DNA of 64,000 nt. It comes from Botryosphaeria dothidea (taxonomy: Eukaryota > Ascomycota > Dothideomycetes > Botryosphaeriales > Botryosphaeriaceae). Made by a program: the position numbers and the translations under genes. This document shows, one piece after another, positions 53,228 to 64,000 of this stretch. Every line of letters starts with the position of its first letter. The first letter of the stretch is position 1. Below the pieces are notes generated by a model, which saw nothing but the letters and a program-made list of their open reading frames with translations, ran no database searches and was not told the origin of the DNA. The stretch is taken from assembly GCA_011503125.2 (NCBI GenBank), contig WWBZ02000033.1, forward strand, positions 1,488,001-1,552,000, in the 5' to 3' direction.

Positions 53228-55766
53228 ATGACACAACATCGTCTCCTTCCAACCGAGCACACTCCTCTTCTCCGGGATGACGAGGATGGATCTATCGTCA
53301 ACTCGGCCGTCTCCAAGGACGAGCACCAGCTGATGGCTGCGAGCACCGTTGGCGAGCGTCTGCCGTACAACGACTACACCACTATTGATTGGATGCACGA
53401 TCTGGTCAAGGACTCTTATCGCTATCACAAAATTCATTCAAGGAGAGGCTTGCGATACAACATACTCGCCGCCTTCGACTCTTGCTCCGGGTGGATTGCT
53501 GTCGCCATTATAGGCTCCATCACTGCATGCGTTGCCTTCATTGTCGACGTTGCCGAAGCCACCGTCTCTGATTGGAAGCTCGGCTACTGCAACACCAACC
53601 CTTTGCTGAGTAGAGAAGCCTGCTGTGCTGGCAAGACTCCTCTATTGACCTCCGCTGATGCCTCCGAGGACTGCCCCGCCTTTCGTCTTTGGTCTGGAAA
53701 TTACTGGTCATCTTTTGCCATATACGTCGCCTGGGCTTTGGCCTTTGGCATAATCTCCTCGAGCGCCACAATGCTGACCAAGCGCTCTCTACCGGCCGTC
53801 ACTGCAAAGGACGAGGACAAGCTGGACAACGAGGCTCCTGTCGTCTCTGGAAAGGTCATGTATATGGCTGCCGGAAGTGGCATTCCGGAAATCAAAACAA
53901 TCCTGTCCGGCTTCGTGATTCCTAATTTCCTGGACTTGAAGGTCTTGGTGGTGAAGGCCTTTGGTGCCATCTTTGCCGTGGCCACTGGCATGTGCTTGGG
54001 TAAAGAAGGGCCCTTCGTTCATATTTCTACTTGCGTCGGCTACCTTGTCTGCCGGTGCTTCCCGAAATACAGGGACAATGGCAGGAAAATGCGGGAGATG
54101 CTGTCTGCTGCATGTGCATCTGGTCTTAGTGTCGCCTTTGGTGCACCGATTGGTGGTGTCCTTTTCAGCTATGAGGTAAGCCTGTGCAATTATGCGGTAA
54201 AAGTTACAGATAGTTAACACAAGTCCTAGGAAATCAGCACATATTTCCCGAGAAAGGTTCTGTGGCGGGCGTTTTTGTGTTCTCTTTTTGCGTCTATGAT
54301 CCTCAAGGCCTTGAATCCCAACGGCACCGGCAAGCTCGTCCTCTTTGAAACAAACTACGAAACCTCTTATCAAGCAACCCACTACCTCGTCTTTGTTCTT
54401 CTTGGAGTTGCTGGAGGCCTGTTCGGAGGCATTTTCTGCAAGGCCAATTTCAACTGGTCGAAGTGGTTTAGGCAAATTCCACTGATCAAAAAGTATCCCG
54501 TCCTCGAAGTCGGCTTGGTTGTGTTGGCAACAGCATTACTGCAATTTCCCAACCCCTTGACCAGAGATCCGGGTGACGTTATTATCAAAAACCTTCTGGT
54601 GGATTGTCGTGATGAGAAATCGGCCGCATCATTCGTCTGCCAGAACGAAGCCCGGACAGATGGGAGGTGGGATTACATCGCTTGGCTGGTCCATGGTCTA
54701 ATTACCAAGCTTGTCCTTACGATTGTCACCTTTGGCACAAAGGTTCCATCTGGAGTAATCATACCTGCCTTGGATGGCGGCGCATTCTTCGGCCGCTTGA
54801 TTGGACAGTGGATCACCTCCATCTCGCCCGGAATCTTTGCCATGGTGGGCGCTGCTGCGTTCCTCGCTGGAGTTAGCCGAATGACGATCTCGCTTTGTGT
54901 GATCATGTTTGAGGTACCATTGCCCGGTGTTTTTTCATTCATTGCGCATACTGACCTGAGATGCAGCTCACTGGCGAAATCGAATACATCGTCCCCCACA
55001 TGATCGCCATCCTCGTCGCAAAATGGACGGCCGACGCGATCAGCAGCGAAGGAGTCTACGATCTTGCCCAGAGCATCCTGGGTCATCCTTTCCTCGACAA
55101 TGACCACGCCCTCAAGCTCGTCCAAGCGTACGGGACATCGCCAAAACATAGCGCCTCGTTCTCCGTCTCTAATGACTCCGACGCAAACCCAGCTCTCGTC
55201 GAGGTCCTCATCCCACCCGTGCGGACTATGAACGAAATCACGGTCGAAGTGCCTCGGAGTAATACGGTCCCGAGAGCGATTCTGGAACAAAAGCTGGGCC
55301 AATTGCATGCGAGAGGTCTTATGGATGCGGGGCTTGTGCTCGTGCAAGATGGCATGCTTCAGGGATATCTAGCCGGTACGTGTTGGTGGGAGTCTCGTTG
55401 CTACGATATTCGGCTAACATCAACTTCAATCCAGAGGCAGAACTGGAGTTCGGAGTCCGAGAACTCGGGGTGGCCTTCAGCGGAGACGTCGAAGTCCGGC
55501 TTTTCGGCGACGCTGTCGAAGACGAGGGCGACGAGGAAGAGAACACAGCCCTTGGAGGAGGGCCGGCCAGCACCCTAGACTTGTCTGGATTCGTAGACAG
55601 GACGCCGCTGACGTTGTGCTCGAAGGCGCCGCTGGAGTATGCCGTGGAGATGTTTGGTAAATTGGGCTTGCGGTATCTTTGTGTGACAGAAGAGGGCAGT
55701 GGTAAGCTTCTTGGAGTGGTCATCAAGAAGAGGCTTGTTGCATATCTGGAAACTCTTCACAAATGA
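53228..55766 (+). CDS. CLC-family chloride channel/transporter with CBS domains
   Basis: Exons 53228-54175, 54230-54913, 54967-55375 and 55435-55766 (introns 54, 53 and 59 bp), 790 aa. Cytosolic N-terminus, then about 18 membrane segments with the selectivity-filter motif GSGIPEIKTIL, the gating-glutamate motif GKEGPFVHIS, the third conserved block around FGAPIGGVLFSYE, and KVPSGVIIPALDGGAFFGRL. The C-terminus carries a CBS pair, the second ending RYLCVTEEGSGKLLGVVIKK. The closest type is Gef1 and animal ClC-3/4/5, Golgi/endosomal Cl-/H+ exchangers that support luminal acidification and metal-enzyme loading. A Cys-rich luminal loop (EACCAG) follows the first helix. Confidence 0.92.
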
Positions 55767-56048
55767 GGGCAAGTGTTGGTAACATAACGCAAAACGGAGC
55801 ATGCAACTCGAAGAAATAACTCCAGGGCAAGCCCAGAAAAAGTATGATCAGCTCGTTGAATGTATCTTTCTAAATCGAAATGCTCCCACATCTACCCAAC
55901 GACTTCGGTTATCCCCATCATATGGTTACCTCCGTTCGAAATGCGGACTTCCAAAAGTGCCAAACCCGAGATCCAATACCAACAAGTGATACCCGTGCCA
56001 TGAGGTGCAAAGAGACCACGCACAATCCAAAGAAAGACCTTGTGTTGA

Positions 56049-57485
56049 TCAGAGCTTCTGGCTACGAGAGCCGTCTCCATTCTTACCGTTTCCGTTCTTC
56101 CCGTTTCCTAGCATCTTGAGATACGTTGGGCTCAGAACACGCTTCTTCTCGTCTGGCAAAGCAGCCCATTGCCTTCGCTCCGCTTCGTTCTTCTCGCGCC
56201 ATGAGCTCAGCTCTTTCGAAAGCCAGCCAGCAACGTGGTCTGCAGTCTTGTCTACCGCCTCCATCGGGATGAGGTGGCCGACGCCATCCAGCATTACCTC
56301 GGCAACACGACCCTCAGCAGCCCCGCCACTACCACCGATGCCGACACCGGTGGCATTCATCTTGTCGGCACGGAACTCGGGAGCCGATAGATCTGAAGTC
56401 TCGCCAAAGATGTAGAGAGCTGAAGGCCTGAGGAATGGTAGCAATTGGAAAGTTATGACAGATTCAGCGCGGTAGAAGTTTAACTCTGGCAATGCGGTAT
56501 CCAGGGCGAAATCTGGATGTGAATATTTGTTGCGGTTGCTAGAGCCGGTTGCAATAAACTCAGTCTCGGTGTTCGGATCAGCAAGGGGATCGAAGTTGGG
56601 CCTGAGGAACGTCATGACCTCTTGGTGCTTAGTGGTGGTGAGGGTAACTGAGGTCTCAGGAGTATCGTTTGTAGGCGTCAAGGTTGGCGGGAAGATGGCG
56701 GTGGGCACATCACGCAAACCGTGTTTGATCCAACGGTCCAAAACACGGGGATCCCAGGTTTGATAGAACTTGTTTTTCTTGAAGGCGTCGGCTGCTTCTT
56801 GGCGCGAAGGCCAGATGTCTCGGCGACGAGCCGATGCAACAGCAAGATCTCCATTGCTGCTCTTTGAACACTTGCGTTGAATGACAGGATCAATCAAGAT
56901 AAGAGTTTCCAATAGGCGTGGGTGCATGAAAGATAGGTTGACCAGGTTGTTGCCTCCCATGCTGTGACCCACCCCGACGATGGGGCGAATCATTTGGTCG
57001 CGAAATGTGTTGATCATGTGGAGCAGATCGCGAGGATGGTCAAACCAACTGGCTACGGGAAGTCAGCTAAAAGTGACTAAGTAGGGAACCGAATGGGGAC
57101 AGACGGTCATTGCCGAGCTTGAATTCATTCAAGGCACCACTGGCACCCTGGTGGGCGACATCTGCTATCCAGATGTTGCGAATGGAGAAGCCCTGAGACT
57201 TCGAACGACGGAGCAACTCCTCCCACAGCGGCTCGTATAGCTCCTTTTTTTTCAGGTCAGCGACGCCATTGCAGAGTGCGTAAAATATACCTTTGGAAAG
57301 CCATTAGCATGGGCGGCGATTATGGTAACGTCGCCGGGTCTGGGGTGTGGGTTGTCTTTTGGAGTGTACTGCTTGACAGCGAGATGGAGAACCTCCTCTT
57401 GCTCATGCGCAGTGGCACGCGCATAGCCGCGAATGTGCTGGCATGGTAGAACGTGCTCTTTGATGTGAAACGGAAAGTCGGACAT
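56049..57485 (-). CDS. Lpx1-like peroxisomal alpha/beta hydrolase (lipase)
   Basis: Exons 57485-57291, 57243-57105 and 57052-56049 (introns 47 and 52 bp), 445 aa. Nucleophile elbow GVGHSMGGNNLV, with the HANGFPKELYEPLW oxyanion region before it, an acidic residue in FGETSDLSAPE, and catalytic His in LDGVGHLIPMEAV. The C-terminus ends SRSQKL, a peroxisomal PTS1, and yeast Lpx1 also ends in QKL, so matrix import is likely. Lpx1 is a peroxisomal lipase; the same superfamily branch includes Akt2/Aft2-type hydrolases of secondary metabolism, so a metabolite-modifying role is an alternative. The tail before QKL is a low-complexity Asn/Gly/Lys run. Confidence 0.82.
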
Positions 57486-58184
57486 GTTTGGGGATGAAGT
57501 GCACGAAATGACAGTGTTGGAAGAAAGAGACCAAGTATAAGATAAGTAAATTTCATGCAGATATCCAAAAACACGGGGGACAAGAGCACCACGCGGCAAC
57601 GTGGTTGGGTCTGCGACAAGGACAATACTAGAAGGCCAGCGGAAAGTATAACAGATAACTGCCGGCCTGGAGCCGAGATGCGACCCAAGCGAACGGGCCG
57701 AGGTTGTTGGCTGCCCGCCCGATGATTGGCAGCTTTGTCTGGCCTTGTGGGCAAGCACCGCCTGCCTGTCAGCGAGCGCGACAGCGACAGTGAGACCTGT
57801 AGCACTCGGAGTCTTTCTGCGAATGCGACGGAAATGAGATGCTGGGGCGGAAGTGTGCTGGCTGGCGGCGTTTGTTGTATTCTCAAGGACGAGGTTTTTC
57901 TAGTATCAACGACGTCGCCGAGCAGGAATTTCGAGGCCAGGAACGCGCCAGAGAACTCAGCAAGAGTATTGGGGAAGATATCAGAGTTGATGTCTGTGAT
58001 GATGAGTGACGACTTGCGGAGGTCGTGGTGAAAAGTGGTGCTGGGCTGGATCACGTGGGAGAGGTGTTAGCGTGTTTCTCGCGGCGCGTCATTGGCGACG
58101 GCGCGCGGCAGCAACACAACATCTCCGTCCTGCGCGTCTGCCATTCTTTCTCGTTCGCTGCCTCTACTTCGCGACCTGCACACC
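57486..58184. promoter_or_regulatory. Divergent intergenic region between lipase and BRCT genes
   Basis: Contains both promoters. No specific motif recognised; overlapping chance frames only. Confidence 0.5.
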
Positions 58185-60974
58185 ATGGCTGACGACACGG
58201 CCATGGACGTCGATCCTCAAGCTGGGGTCTTCGCCTCTGTCGTCTTTACTATCATCGAACGCGCTGATCTGACTTTAGATCACGCTGAGGACGTTTGTCA
58301 CGCCGCCGTTGCTTCCCCGCTAGAGCTCTCCGCTGACCCAATCTACAGATCCGACGCACCCTAGAGGAACACGGCGCCAAATATCTCCCCATCAATTATG
58401 AGACGCGCCGCGTAGACAGCATCACCGACTTCACTCATATTATCGCCACCACCTCCGACTTCCCAGACTATTTCCTTGCTCTAGACCACTACGTGCACGT
58501 CGTCAAGCCGCAATGGATTGACGAAAGCCTTCGGAGAGGCAAGTCTGTGAATCCGCGCTCATACAGTCCCGACCCGTGCCTATTCATGTCCGATGTCATT
58601 GTGACCTGCGCCGAGGATATACCTGAAGGAGATAAGGAGGCAATCATCGGCGGCGTCGTGGCCATGGGTGCTCAGTACTCAGGCGCCGTCACGAAATTGG
58701 TCACACACCTCGTTGCGCTTGGCCTTGACGACCCCAAGTGCGACCTCGTCCGCGCAAAGAATCTCCGGTGCAAGATCGTCTTGCCGCATTGGTTGGTCTG
58801 ATTTCATACATCGCCTTCGCTGCGCTAACAGATGACAGGTTCGACGATTGCTTGAAACTGGGCAAGAAGATTGTTGAAACGCCTTATCAGTTGCCAAACC
58901 CGCAAATACTCTCTCGTGACCCGAACGCTCCCATCGCCCACTACCCAAGCGAAGCCATCAAGGATGCTACTACACCAGTTCCGCAGCGTCTACCAACACC
59001 CATCAGCTTCTCATCTCCGAACACAGTTCGCTCGCTAGAGGTCTTCTCCGGCAAGGATTGGATGCTTTCAGAGGATCTAAATATCAGCTCCCGCATACGC
59101 AATGCCATTGAAGATCTGATCCACGCTGGTGGTGGTACTGTTGTGACCGATGTCACCGACGCAGACACATACGTGGGCGCCTACCGCGATGGAGATGATT
59201 ATGTGAGCGCATCGCGTGCGGGCAAAGACGTCGGTAACCTCTCTTGGCTTTACTATCTTATTACCCACAATCTTTGGACTTCGCCTCTGCGTCGTCTCCT
59301 ACACTACCCCATCCCGCGCAACGGCATTCCTGGTTTCCAACAGTATAGAATCAGCATTTCGAACTATGCTGGGGAGGCTAGGGTTTACCTGGAAAACCTA
59401 AGCAAAGCGTGCGGCGCCGAGTTTACCAGAGCTTTCCGTCAGGAGAACACTCATCTGGTCACGGCCCACTCTCAGAGCGAGAAGTGTACCGCAGCACAAG
59501 AATGGGGCGTCCATCTGGTGAACCACCTGTGGCTCGAGGAAAGCTACGCCAAATGCAAGGAGCAGTCTCTCACAAATACGCGTTATACTCATTTCCCCCC
59601 AGGCACGAACCTTGGTGAGGTCGTCGGTCAAACGCAGATCGATCGTGACGCCGTGGAGAAATACTTTTTCAAACAAACAGCTGCCGAAAAGGCTAAAAAG
59701 GGCGCGAGACCAAAGCTGGAGGTCAAGGATACTATGACGGGAAAGGACATGGCCGATGCTCAATTACTCCAACATGGCACTACACCACTCAGCAAGAAGA
59801 TAAAACGAGGATTGAGTGACGCGGCTGATGTGGGGACGCCTGCTCGTGTCGGGGATGGCAAAGAGAACGAGACTCCGTCCACCGGCCGAGGAGCGAAAAG
59901 CAAGGCTTTATCGAAGCTTCACGATCTAGCCCCGGATATTGCTCAATATGAGAAGGAGTCGAAGAGGAAGGGCGGCGTTATCTATGGTGGAAGAAGGGTC
60001 GTCGACGGTGATGACAAGGAAAGGAGACCAAAAGAGGCAAAGGCGGGCAAAAGATCATTGGAACCGGACGATGAGGAAGAACAGGGCACAAAGCGTGGTG
60101 CGAAGAAGGCAAAGGCCCAGGAATCCTCGGTTGAGCATTATCTGATGCTTTCTGGGGACAACCGCTGGGTGGACAAGCCCAAGAAAGAGTCCGAAGATCG
60201 GGTAAGTTCGACTGGACACCCCCGCCTGGTGAGGTCATGCTTGTACTGAGCTAATTGGGGTTTTAGAACAAACTTCGCGCGATAGGCATTCATGTCACCC
60301 AAAATCCGGAAGAGGTCACGATACTCTGCGCTCCGAAGATCGTTCGCACCAAGAAATTCGTAGCGGCCCTATCCAACGCACCCTATGTCGTTGCTACCGA
60401 GTTTCTGGATCACTGCTTGAAGAAGAAGGAAATCCCGCCACTTGAGAAGTTCGCGCTCAACGACAAAGAAGGCGAGAAGAAACAAGGGATCAAGCTTTCC
60501 GAATCGATTTCCAGAGCGGAACAAAATCATCGACAGCTATTAGGCGGCTGGCAGATTTTTGTCACAGAAAAGGTGAATGGCGGGTATGAGACATTCAAAG
60601 ATATCATCACCGCCAACGGGGGAAGCTGCTTGCTATGGAAAGGCCGTTCGACAGCTGTGTCGAAGCGTAAGAATGCAAAGGTCGACGACGAAGGTGACAC
60701 GACGATGCAGTCGGACCCGCCCTCAGACGATGAGTTGGAGATCAACCGCCCCAACGACGAAGGCGACACGCTCTACCTCATCTCAAGTACTGAGGTGGAT
60801 GACGTCAAGCTCTGGCCGAAGTTCCGGGATATGGCGAAGAAGGCGGCCATGAAGCCGCGTATCGTCAAGCCAGATTGGATCCTCTTTGTTGCCCTGGCAC
60901 AAATGATCCATTACGATGATCGATGGGGGCTCAGCGAGGCTGATGTAGCAAGTGTGAAGAGCACGAGGCGCTGA
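58185..60974 (+). CDS. Multi-BRCT DNA-damage response scaffold, Brc1/Rtt107-like
   Basis: Exons 58185-58292, 58349-58791, 58839-60201 and 60267-60974 (introns 56, 47 and 65 bp), 873 aa. BRCT-like units: residues about 12-100 (FTIIERADLTL, VKPQWIDESLRRGK), 105-190 (VIVTCAEDIPEGD), 255-350 (VFSGKDWMLSED, with WLYYLITHNLWTSPLRRLLH), 365-460 (YRISISNYAGEARVYLENLS, VNHLWLEESYAKCKEQSLTN), then a Lys/Glu-rich disordered linker (about 490-640) and a C-terminal tandem pair (IHVTQNPEEVTILCAPKIVR, WQIFVTEKVNGGYETFKDI). This layout is that of S. pombe Brc1 and yeast Rtt107, which bind gamma-H2A with the C-terminal pair and Smc5/6 or repair factors with the N-terminal ones. Nuclear. Confidence 0.9.
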
Positions 60975-61754
60975 AGTATGCTTAATGCAGGGTTGTGATG
61001 TTGCTATGGAGGAAGGGAGGTTTGCAGTGGAAGGATACAAAGGGATGTCATTGAAAGCATTTTTTGGGGTTGGGGCGGATCGGCGTAATATTGGCATAGG
61101 TGGGAGTTCTGTTACACTTTTTGCTTGATGCATTTTGTCTGAGGGAGCATTGAAATTAGCGGACTGCATACCCAGCCAGCCTTGTTTGAGAAGCTGCAAA
61201 CGACAGCAGCCTGAAAATAGTCATAGGCAGGGAGGAGCTCTCAAGGTGGACATCTTTTCCACTGGTTGAAAGAGGCAAGCAGAGTGCTATGGCGGCCACT
61301 ACATTTATGAGTAAAGAGTAACGTCATCTGCACGTTTTGCAGGGCTCCACATATTGTTCCTCGAATCATGACATCGACCGGCGCCCGAAGACGTTGGATG
61401 GTGTCGACTACGCTACAGTAATTGAAGAAAGGGATATACCAAAAGTGCTCATGAAAGTCGGAATTCATTCGCATTCGTGAGAGCGAAAAAAAAAAAACAG
61501 GTCCGATAACGTACAAGTGTGACGCGTCATGGACCGACCTCTGCGCCAAAACACACGCCGGCGGCCAGTACACACCGCTGGGAAGCGCTAAAACCAAGCC
61601 GATGCTTTCGTTCCTCTTCTCAACGTCTTTAGTGCAAATGCAGGAGAAAACAAAAAAAGACTCGCAAGCTTGTGCGAACAAAAATGAATTAATAAAAACG
61701 TGGCCGGTCGTATCCGAGTGGCTTCCATTCTCATCCCGTCACGCGACTACCAGG
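60975..61754. other. Intergenic, nothing recognised
   Basis: Between converging genes; an A-run of about 12 lies near 61487. No coding signal. Confidence 0.5.
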
Positions 61755-62129
61755 TCATCCGTGCTTCTCCTCCACCACCGTCGTCTGCGACGCCCGGTAG
61801 CTGTCCGCATAATAGTCGACGCTGCTGATGCTGTGCGGCGGCCAGGCGGGTCTTGTTGTCGTCGTCGGCGTTGCTTGGTAGACCGGCGCCGGACCAGCCG
61901 GTGGCGGAGGGTAGTCGTTGTTGTATGCCGGTTGTTGCTGTTGTTGCATTTGCTGCTGTTGCTGTTGGTTCTCGACGGGCAGCGCTTTCTCCGGGTCTGC
62001 GGAGGCGTCCTTTTCTTGCTGCTGGCGCCGGGCGTCGACGCGGGCGCGCCAGAAGTGCAAGGCGAGGATGCCGGCGATGGCGGCGGCGGAGAGGCAGATG
62101 GCCAGGATGGCCCAGGGACTGATGCTCAT
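61755..62129 (-). CDS. Small single-helix membrane protein with Gln-rich tail
   Basis: 124 codons from ATG 62129. Residues 5-28 form one strong membrane helix (PWAILAICLSAAAIAGILALHF), followed by a basic stop-transfer (WRARVDARRQQQEK), a Gln-rich run (about 55-66), and a Pro/Thr/Tyr-rich tail ending VVEEKHG. Many filamentous fungi carry such short membrane proteins of unknown role; I do not recognise a family. Start chosen because it opens directly at the helix; the upstream in-frame extension to 62555 reads like untranslated DNA. Confidence 0.5.
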   Translation of the reverse strand: MSISPWAILAICLSAAAIAGILALHFWRARVDARRQQQEKDASADPEKALPVENQQQQQQMQQQQQPAYNNDYPPPPAGPAPVYQATPTTTTRPAWPPHSISSVDYYADSYRASQTTVVEEKHG

Positions 62130-62918
62130 TCTTGCTGCTGGTGTGTTGTGCACAGGCACATGGTCTGCGGAGAGGCGCGTAGACTTAAAGGGATGCAGCG
62201 GGTGGGGTGGGGTGGTTGGAAGGAGGCGTAAGAGCGGTGACGACGACTTGTGGCGGGGACAGGCCGAAATGGGTATGCGCGGGTGTTTTTGTGACGGTGA
62301 TGCTGAGCAGGTGATGTGGAAAGTGTCGCAGACATCATATTTTCCTACGTAGAAACGGAAAAGAAAACCACGTGAGCTACATCGTCGACAGTCCTCCCTG
62401 TTTTCGTGGGCTGGAATTTTTTTTAGGGCGATGGGTCGATGATGATATGGGATGGTCTGGCGGTAGGCCGGACGAACGGTGGCTGCGCTATGACGTTGAT
62501 GTGGTTGGGGGAGCGAAGAGGAAAGGGTCTGCGGGAGGATTGACGGGATTGCCACTCACTTTCACCGAATCAGCAACATGTTGGAGGAATGTCCGGTCTG
62601 GCGGCCCATAATTGCAGCTGGCAAAAACTGGGTCGGTCTCTCGTGGGTTGTGCCGGGCAGCTGGGTATTTATGATCAAAGAGCCAGGGGCCCTAAGTGAA
62701 GCCTCCACAGGCCACAGAAAAGCCCGCGGGGCGCGAGCATGACTGAACCCCACCTTGCGGTAGAGAGAAAAGTAGACGAAATAGTATGAGACGCATACAT
62801 CTCCACAGCGGTTTCGCCGGTGTTGCCGACGAAGCGAGTGCACGAGCACGACCTCCGACGCCGCCGCATATGTAGATCCGCCTGCCCGTCGGTTCTGCCA
62901 CCACACCGCAACCCTCCC
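62130..62918. other. Intergenic, nothing recognised
   Basis: Upstream of the small membrane protein and downstream of the phosphatase gene. No gene or repeat recognised. Confidence 0.5.
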
Positions 62919-64000
62919 TTAAATCCTCTCGTGGGGTGCCGCCGGCTGAGCCAAGGCTTCCTCATAGATATCCAGACTCGAACGCCTGCTCTCTTCACCG
63001 CCAACGTCCTTGCTGCCGCCCATATCCTTCCTCTTCGCGTCGCCCAGCTCCCAGCTGCCGATCCGCTCCCGAGGCTGGCCCGATTCGGGTGCTCGTTGCT
63101 GCTCCTGGCTGTGCTTTTGCTGCTGCTCTGCCACAGACACGCCGAAGGGGGCCCCTTTGCTGGCGAAGCTGACATCCGCGTCGCTGGCCAATTTTGTGCT
63201 GCCTTTAAACCCGCCCAGCGACGACTTCCGCCTTGTTCCGGCACCCACCACAGAGCTGCCACGGTGGAAGCGTAATCCGCCGAGCAGCATCAGCCCCGCC
63301 ATCGCTAGGAGCGCGACCCCCAGAGTGACACCCGCGCCGATGGCACCTGCGGCGGCTGGCGACATGTCCGAGCTTCGGCTTTGCTCCATGACGGCGATGC
63401 TTGAGTTGAGCGCAGGGCAGAAGACAGCTGAAGCCCCGCACGCGGTGCACCAGTCGCTTACGTCCTCGAGCATGATGCTTTCCATGCCCGATTCAAAATC
63501 TGCCCAACTCATAGCCGTCTGAGATGGCCCGTGTCCGAATAGCGGATAATTAATCAACTCCGATGAGTTGGTCGTGCCGTTGCGGAAATAAAAGCGCACC
63601 CAGAGATCCGACGTCGACGGGTACTCATCCGTCGAGTTGTCGTAGCTGAACAGCTCAAAAACCATGCTACTGGCGAACTCTGGGATCCCTTGGAAATTTG
63701 AGGAGTTGCTTCGAGACGAATATGCTAGCGAGAAAAAGGATAGTATCGGCTGGAACTCGCCAAAAAGCAGGGACAGTTTCGCATTTGCACCTCCTGAGGC
63801 AATGTTGACGGCAAGTTGCCCAAGGACCTTCCTTGCGAGCATTTCCCCGGCGATCGCTCTGATCCACTGCGAAGAGTTTGGTATGCTGTTGAATGCCCAT
63901 TGCTGCCTGATGCCACAGTCAGTTGGACTTGCGTACACGAGCTTCGAGAACAACGTGACGCATGACCAGCAGTCAAATGCAGATAATGTCGTACTAGCGC
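62919..64000 (-). CDS. Histidine acid phosphatase family, membrane-anchored, 3' part only
   Basis: The frame is open from the right edge to the stop at 62919, so the gene starts beyond the window (catalytic RHG motif not included). The visible part has the C-terminal region of fungal histidine acid phosphatases: TLSAFDCWSC at the edge, PILSFFSLAYSSRSNSSNFQ, ASSMVFELFSYDN, LWVRFYFRNGTTNSSEL, and a Cys-rich end (DVSDWCTACGASAVFCPALN), with several N-glycosylation sites. Then come a membrane helix (AAGAIGAGVTLGVALLAMAG...LLGGL) and a cytosolic tail of about 115 residues rich in Ser, Gln and charge. Likely a cell-surface phosphomonoesterase. Class assignment rests on the C-terminal pattern only. 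Confidence 0.72.
   Translation of the reverse strand, partial: ASTTLSAFDCWSCVTLFSKLVYASPTDCGIRQQWAFNSIPNSSQWIRAIAGEMLARKVLGQLAVNIASGGANAKLSLLFGEFQPILSFFSLAYSSRSNSSNFQGIPEFASSMVFELFSYDNSTDEYPSTSDLWVRFYFRNGTTNSSELINYPLFGHGPSQTAMSWADFESGMESIMLEDVSDWCTACGASAVFCPALNSSIAVMEQSRSSDMSPAAAGAIGAGVTLGVALLAMAGLMLLGGLRFHRGSSVVGAGTRRKSSLGGFKGSTKLASDADVSFASKGAPFGVSVAEQQQKHSQEQQRAPESGQPRERIGSWELGDAKRKDMGGSKDVGGEESRRSSLDIYEEALAQPAAPHERI

Noticed and set aside
1..64000. CRISPR arrays, bacterial operons, rRNA or functional tRNA genes
   Set aside because: None seen. No spaced identical repeats of CRISPR type, and no complete cloverleaf outside the RIP-mutated tRNA-like segment.

Overview
The window looks like a chromosomal segment of a filamentous ascomycete (Pezizomycotina; Sordariomycetes is my guess, from gene content only). 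Reasons: split genes with introns of about 41-122 bp carrying GTRNGT-like donors, CTRAY-like branch points and YAG acceptors; typical fungal families (Zn2Cys6 regulator, NCS1 permease, AIM6, DUF3824, Brc1/Rtt107, Pet8-like carrier); and a retrotransposon destroyed by CpA-to-TpA mutation, the signature of repeat-induced point mutation (RIP). Exon joins were worked out by hand from splice motifs and reading frame. For most spliced genes the joined length is an exact multiple of three with no internal stop.

Layout. 1-6.1 kb: RIP-destroyed Ty3/gypsy element on the minus strand (integrase, RT and gag still readable between stops, LTR-like end near 5163), then more RIP-type DNA and a tetranucleotide microsatellite. 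6.8-27 kb: mostly intact genes: NCS1 permease, AIM6-like phosphodiesterase, small secreted AA1-like protein, a polytopic membrane protein with an in-frame stop, UNC93-type MFS transporter, an FAD monooxygenase fused to a multi-spanning membrane half, a lysine methyltransferase, a medium-chain reductase and an old yellow enzyme.

29-46 kb is a decaying accessory block. An amidohydrolase is split by a 458-bp solo LTR with a 5-bp target duplication. A cytochrome b5-like gene follows. A fumarylacetoacetase-family/alpha-beta hydrolase fusion carries a one-base frameshift. A Zn2Cys6 regulator is split by a second, unrelated 239-bp LTR-like insertion, also with a 5-bp duplication. After 4 kb of gene-poor DNA holding a palindromic MITE-like element come an epoxide hydrolase and, divergent to it, a Baeyer-Villiger-type monooxygenase with at least four lesions. 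The first four genes look like a small catabolic cluster (hydrolases plus own regulator) lost by independent hits.

45.8-64 kb is conserved, dense, housekeeping-like DNA: DUF3824 RS-rich protein, Pet8-like mitochondrial carrier, ethanolamine kinase, CLC chloride channel, Lpx1-like peroxisomal lipase (C-terminal QKL), the multi-BRCT protein Brc1/Rtt107, a small one-helix membrane protein, and the 3' part of a membrane-anchored histidine acid phosphatase running off the right edge. The window shows a sharp contrast between a conserved right third and transposon-hit accessory DNA on the left and in the middle.
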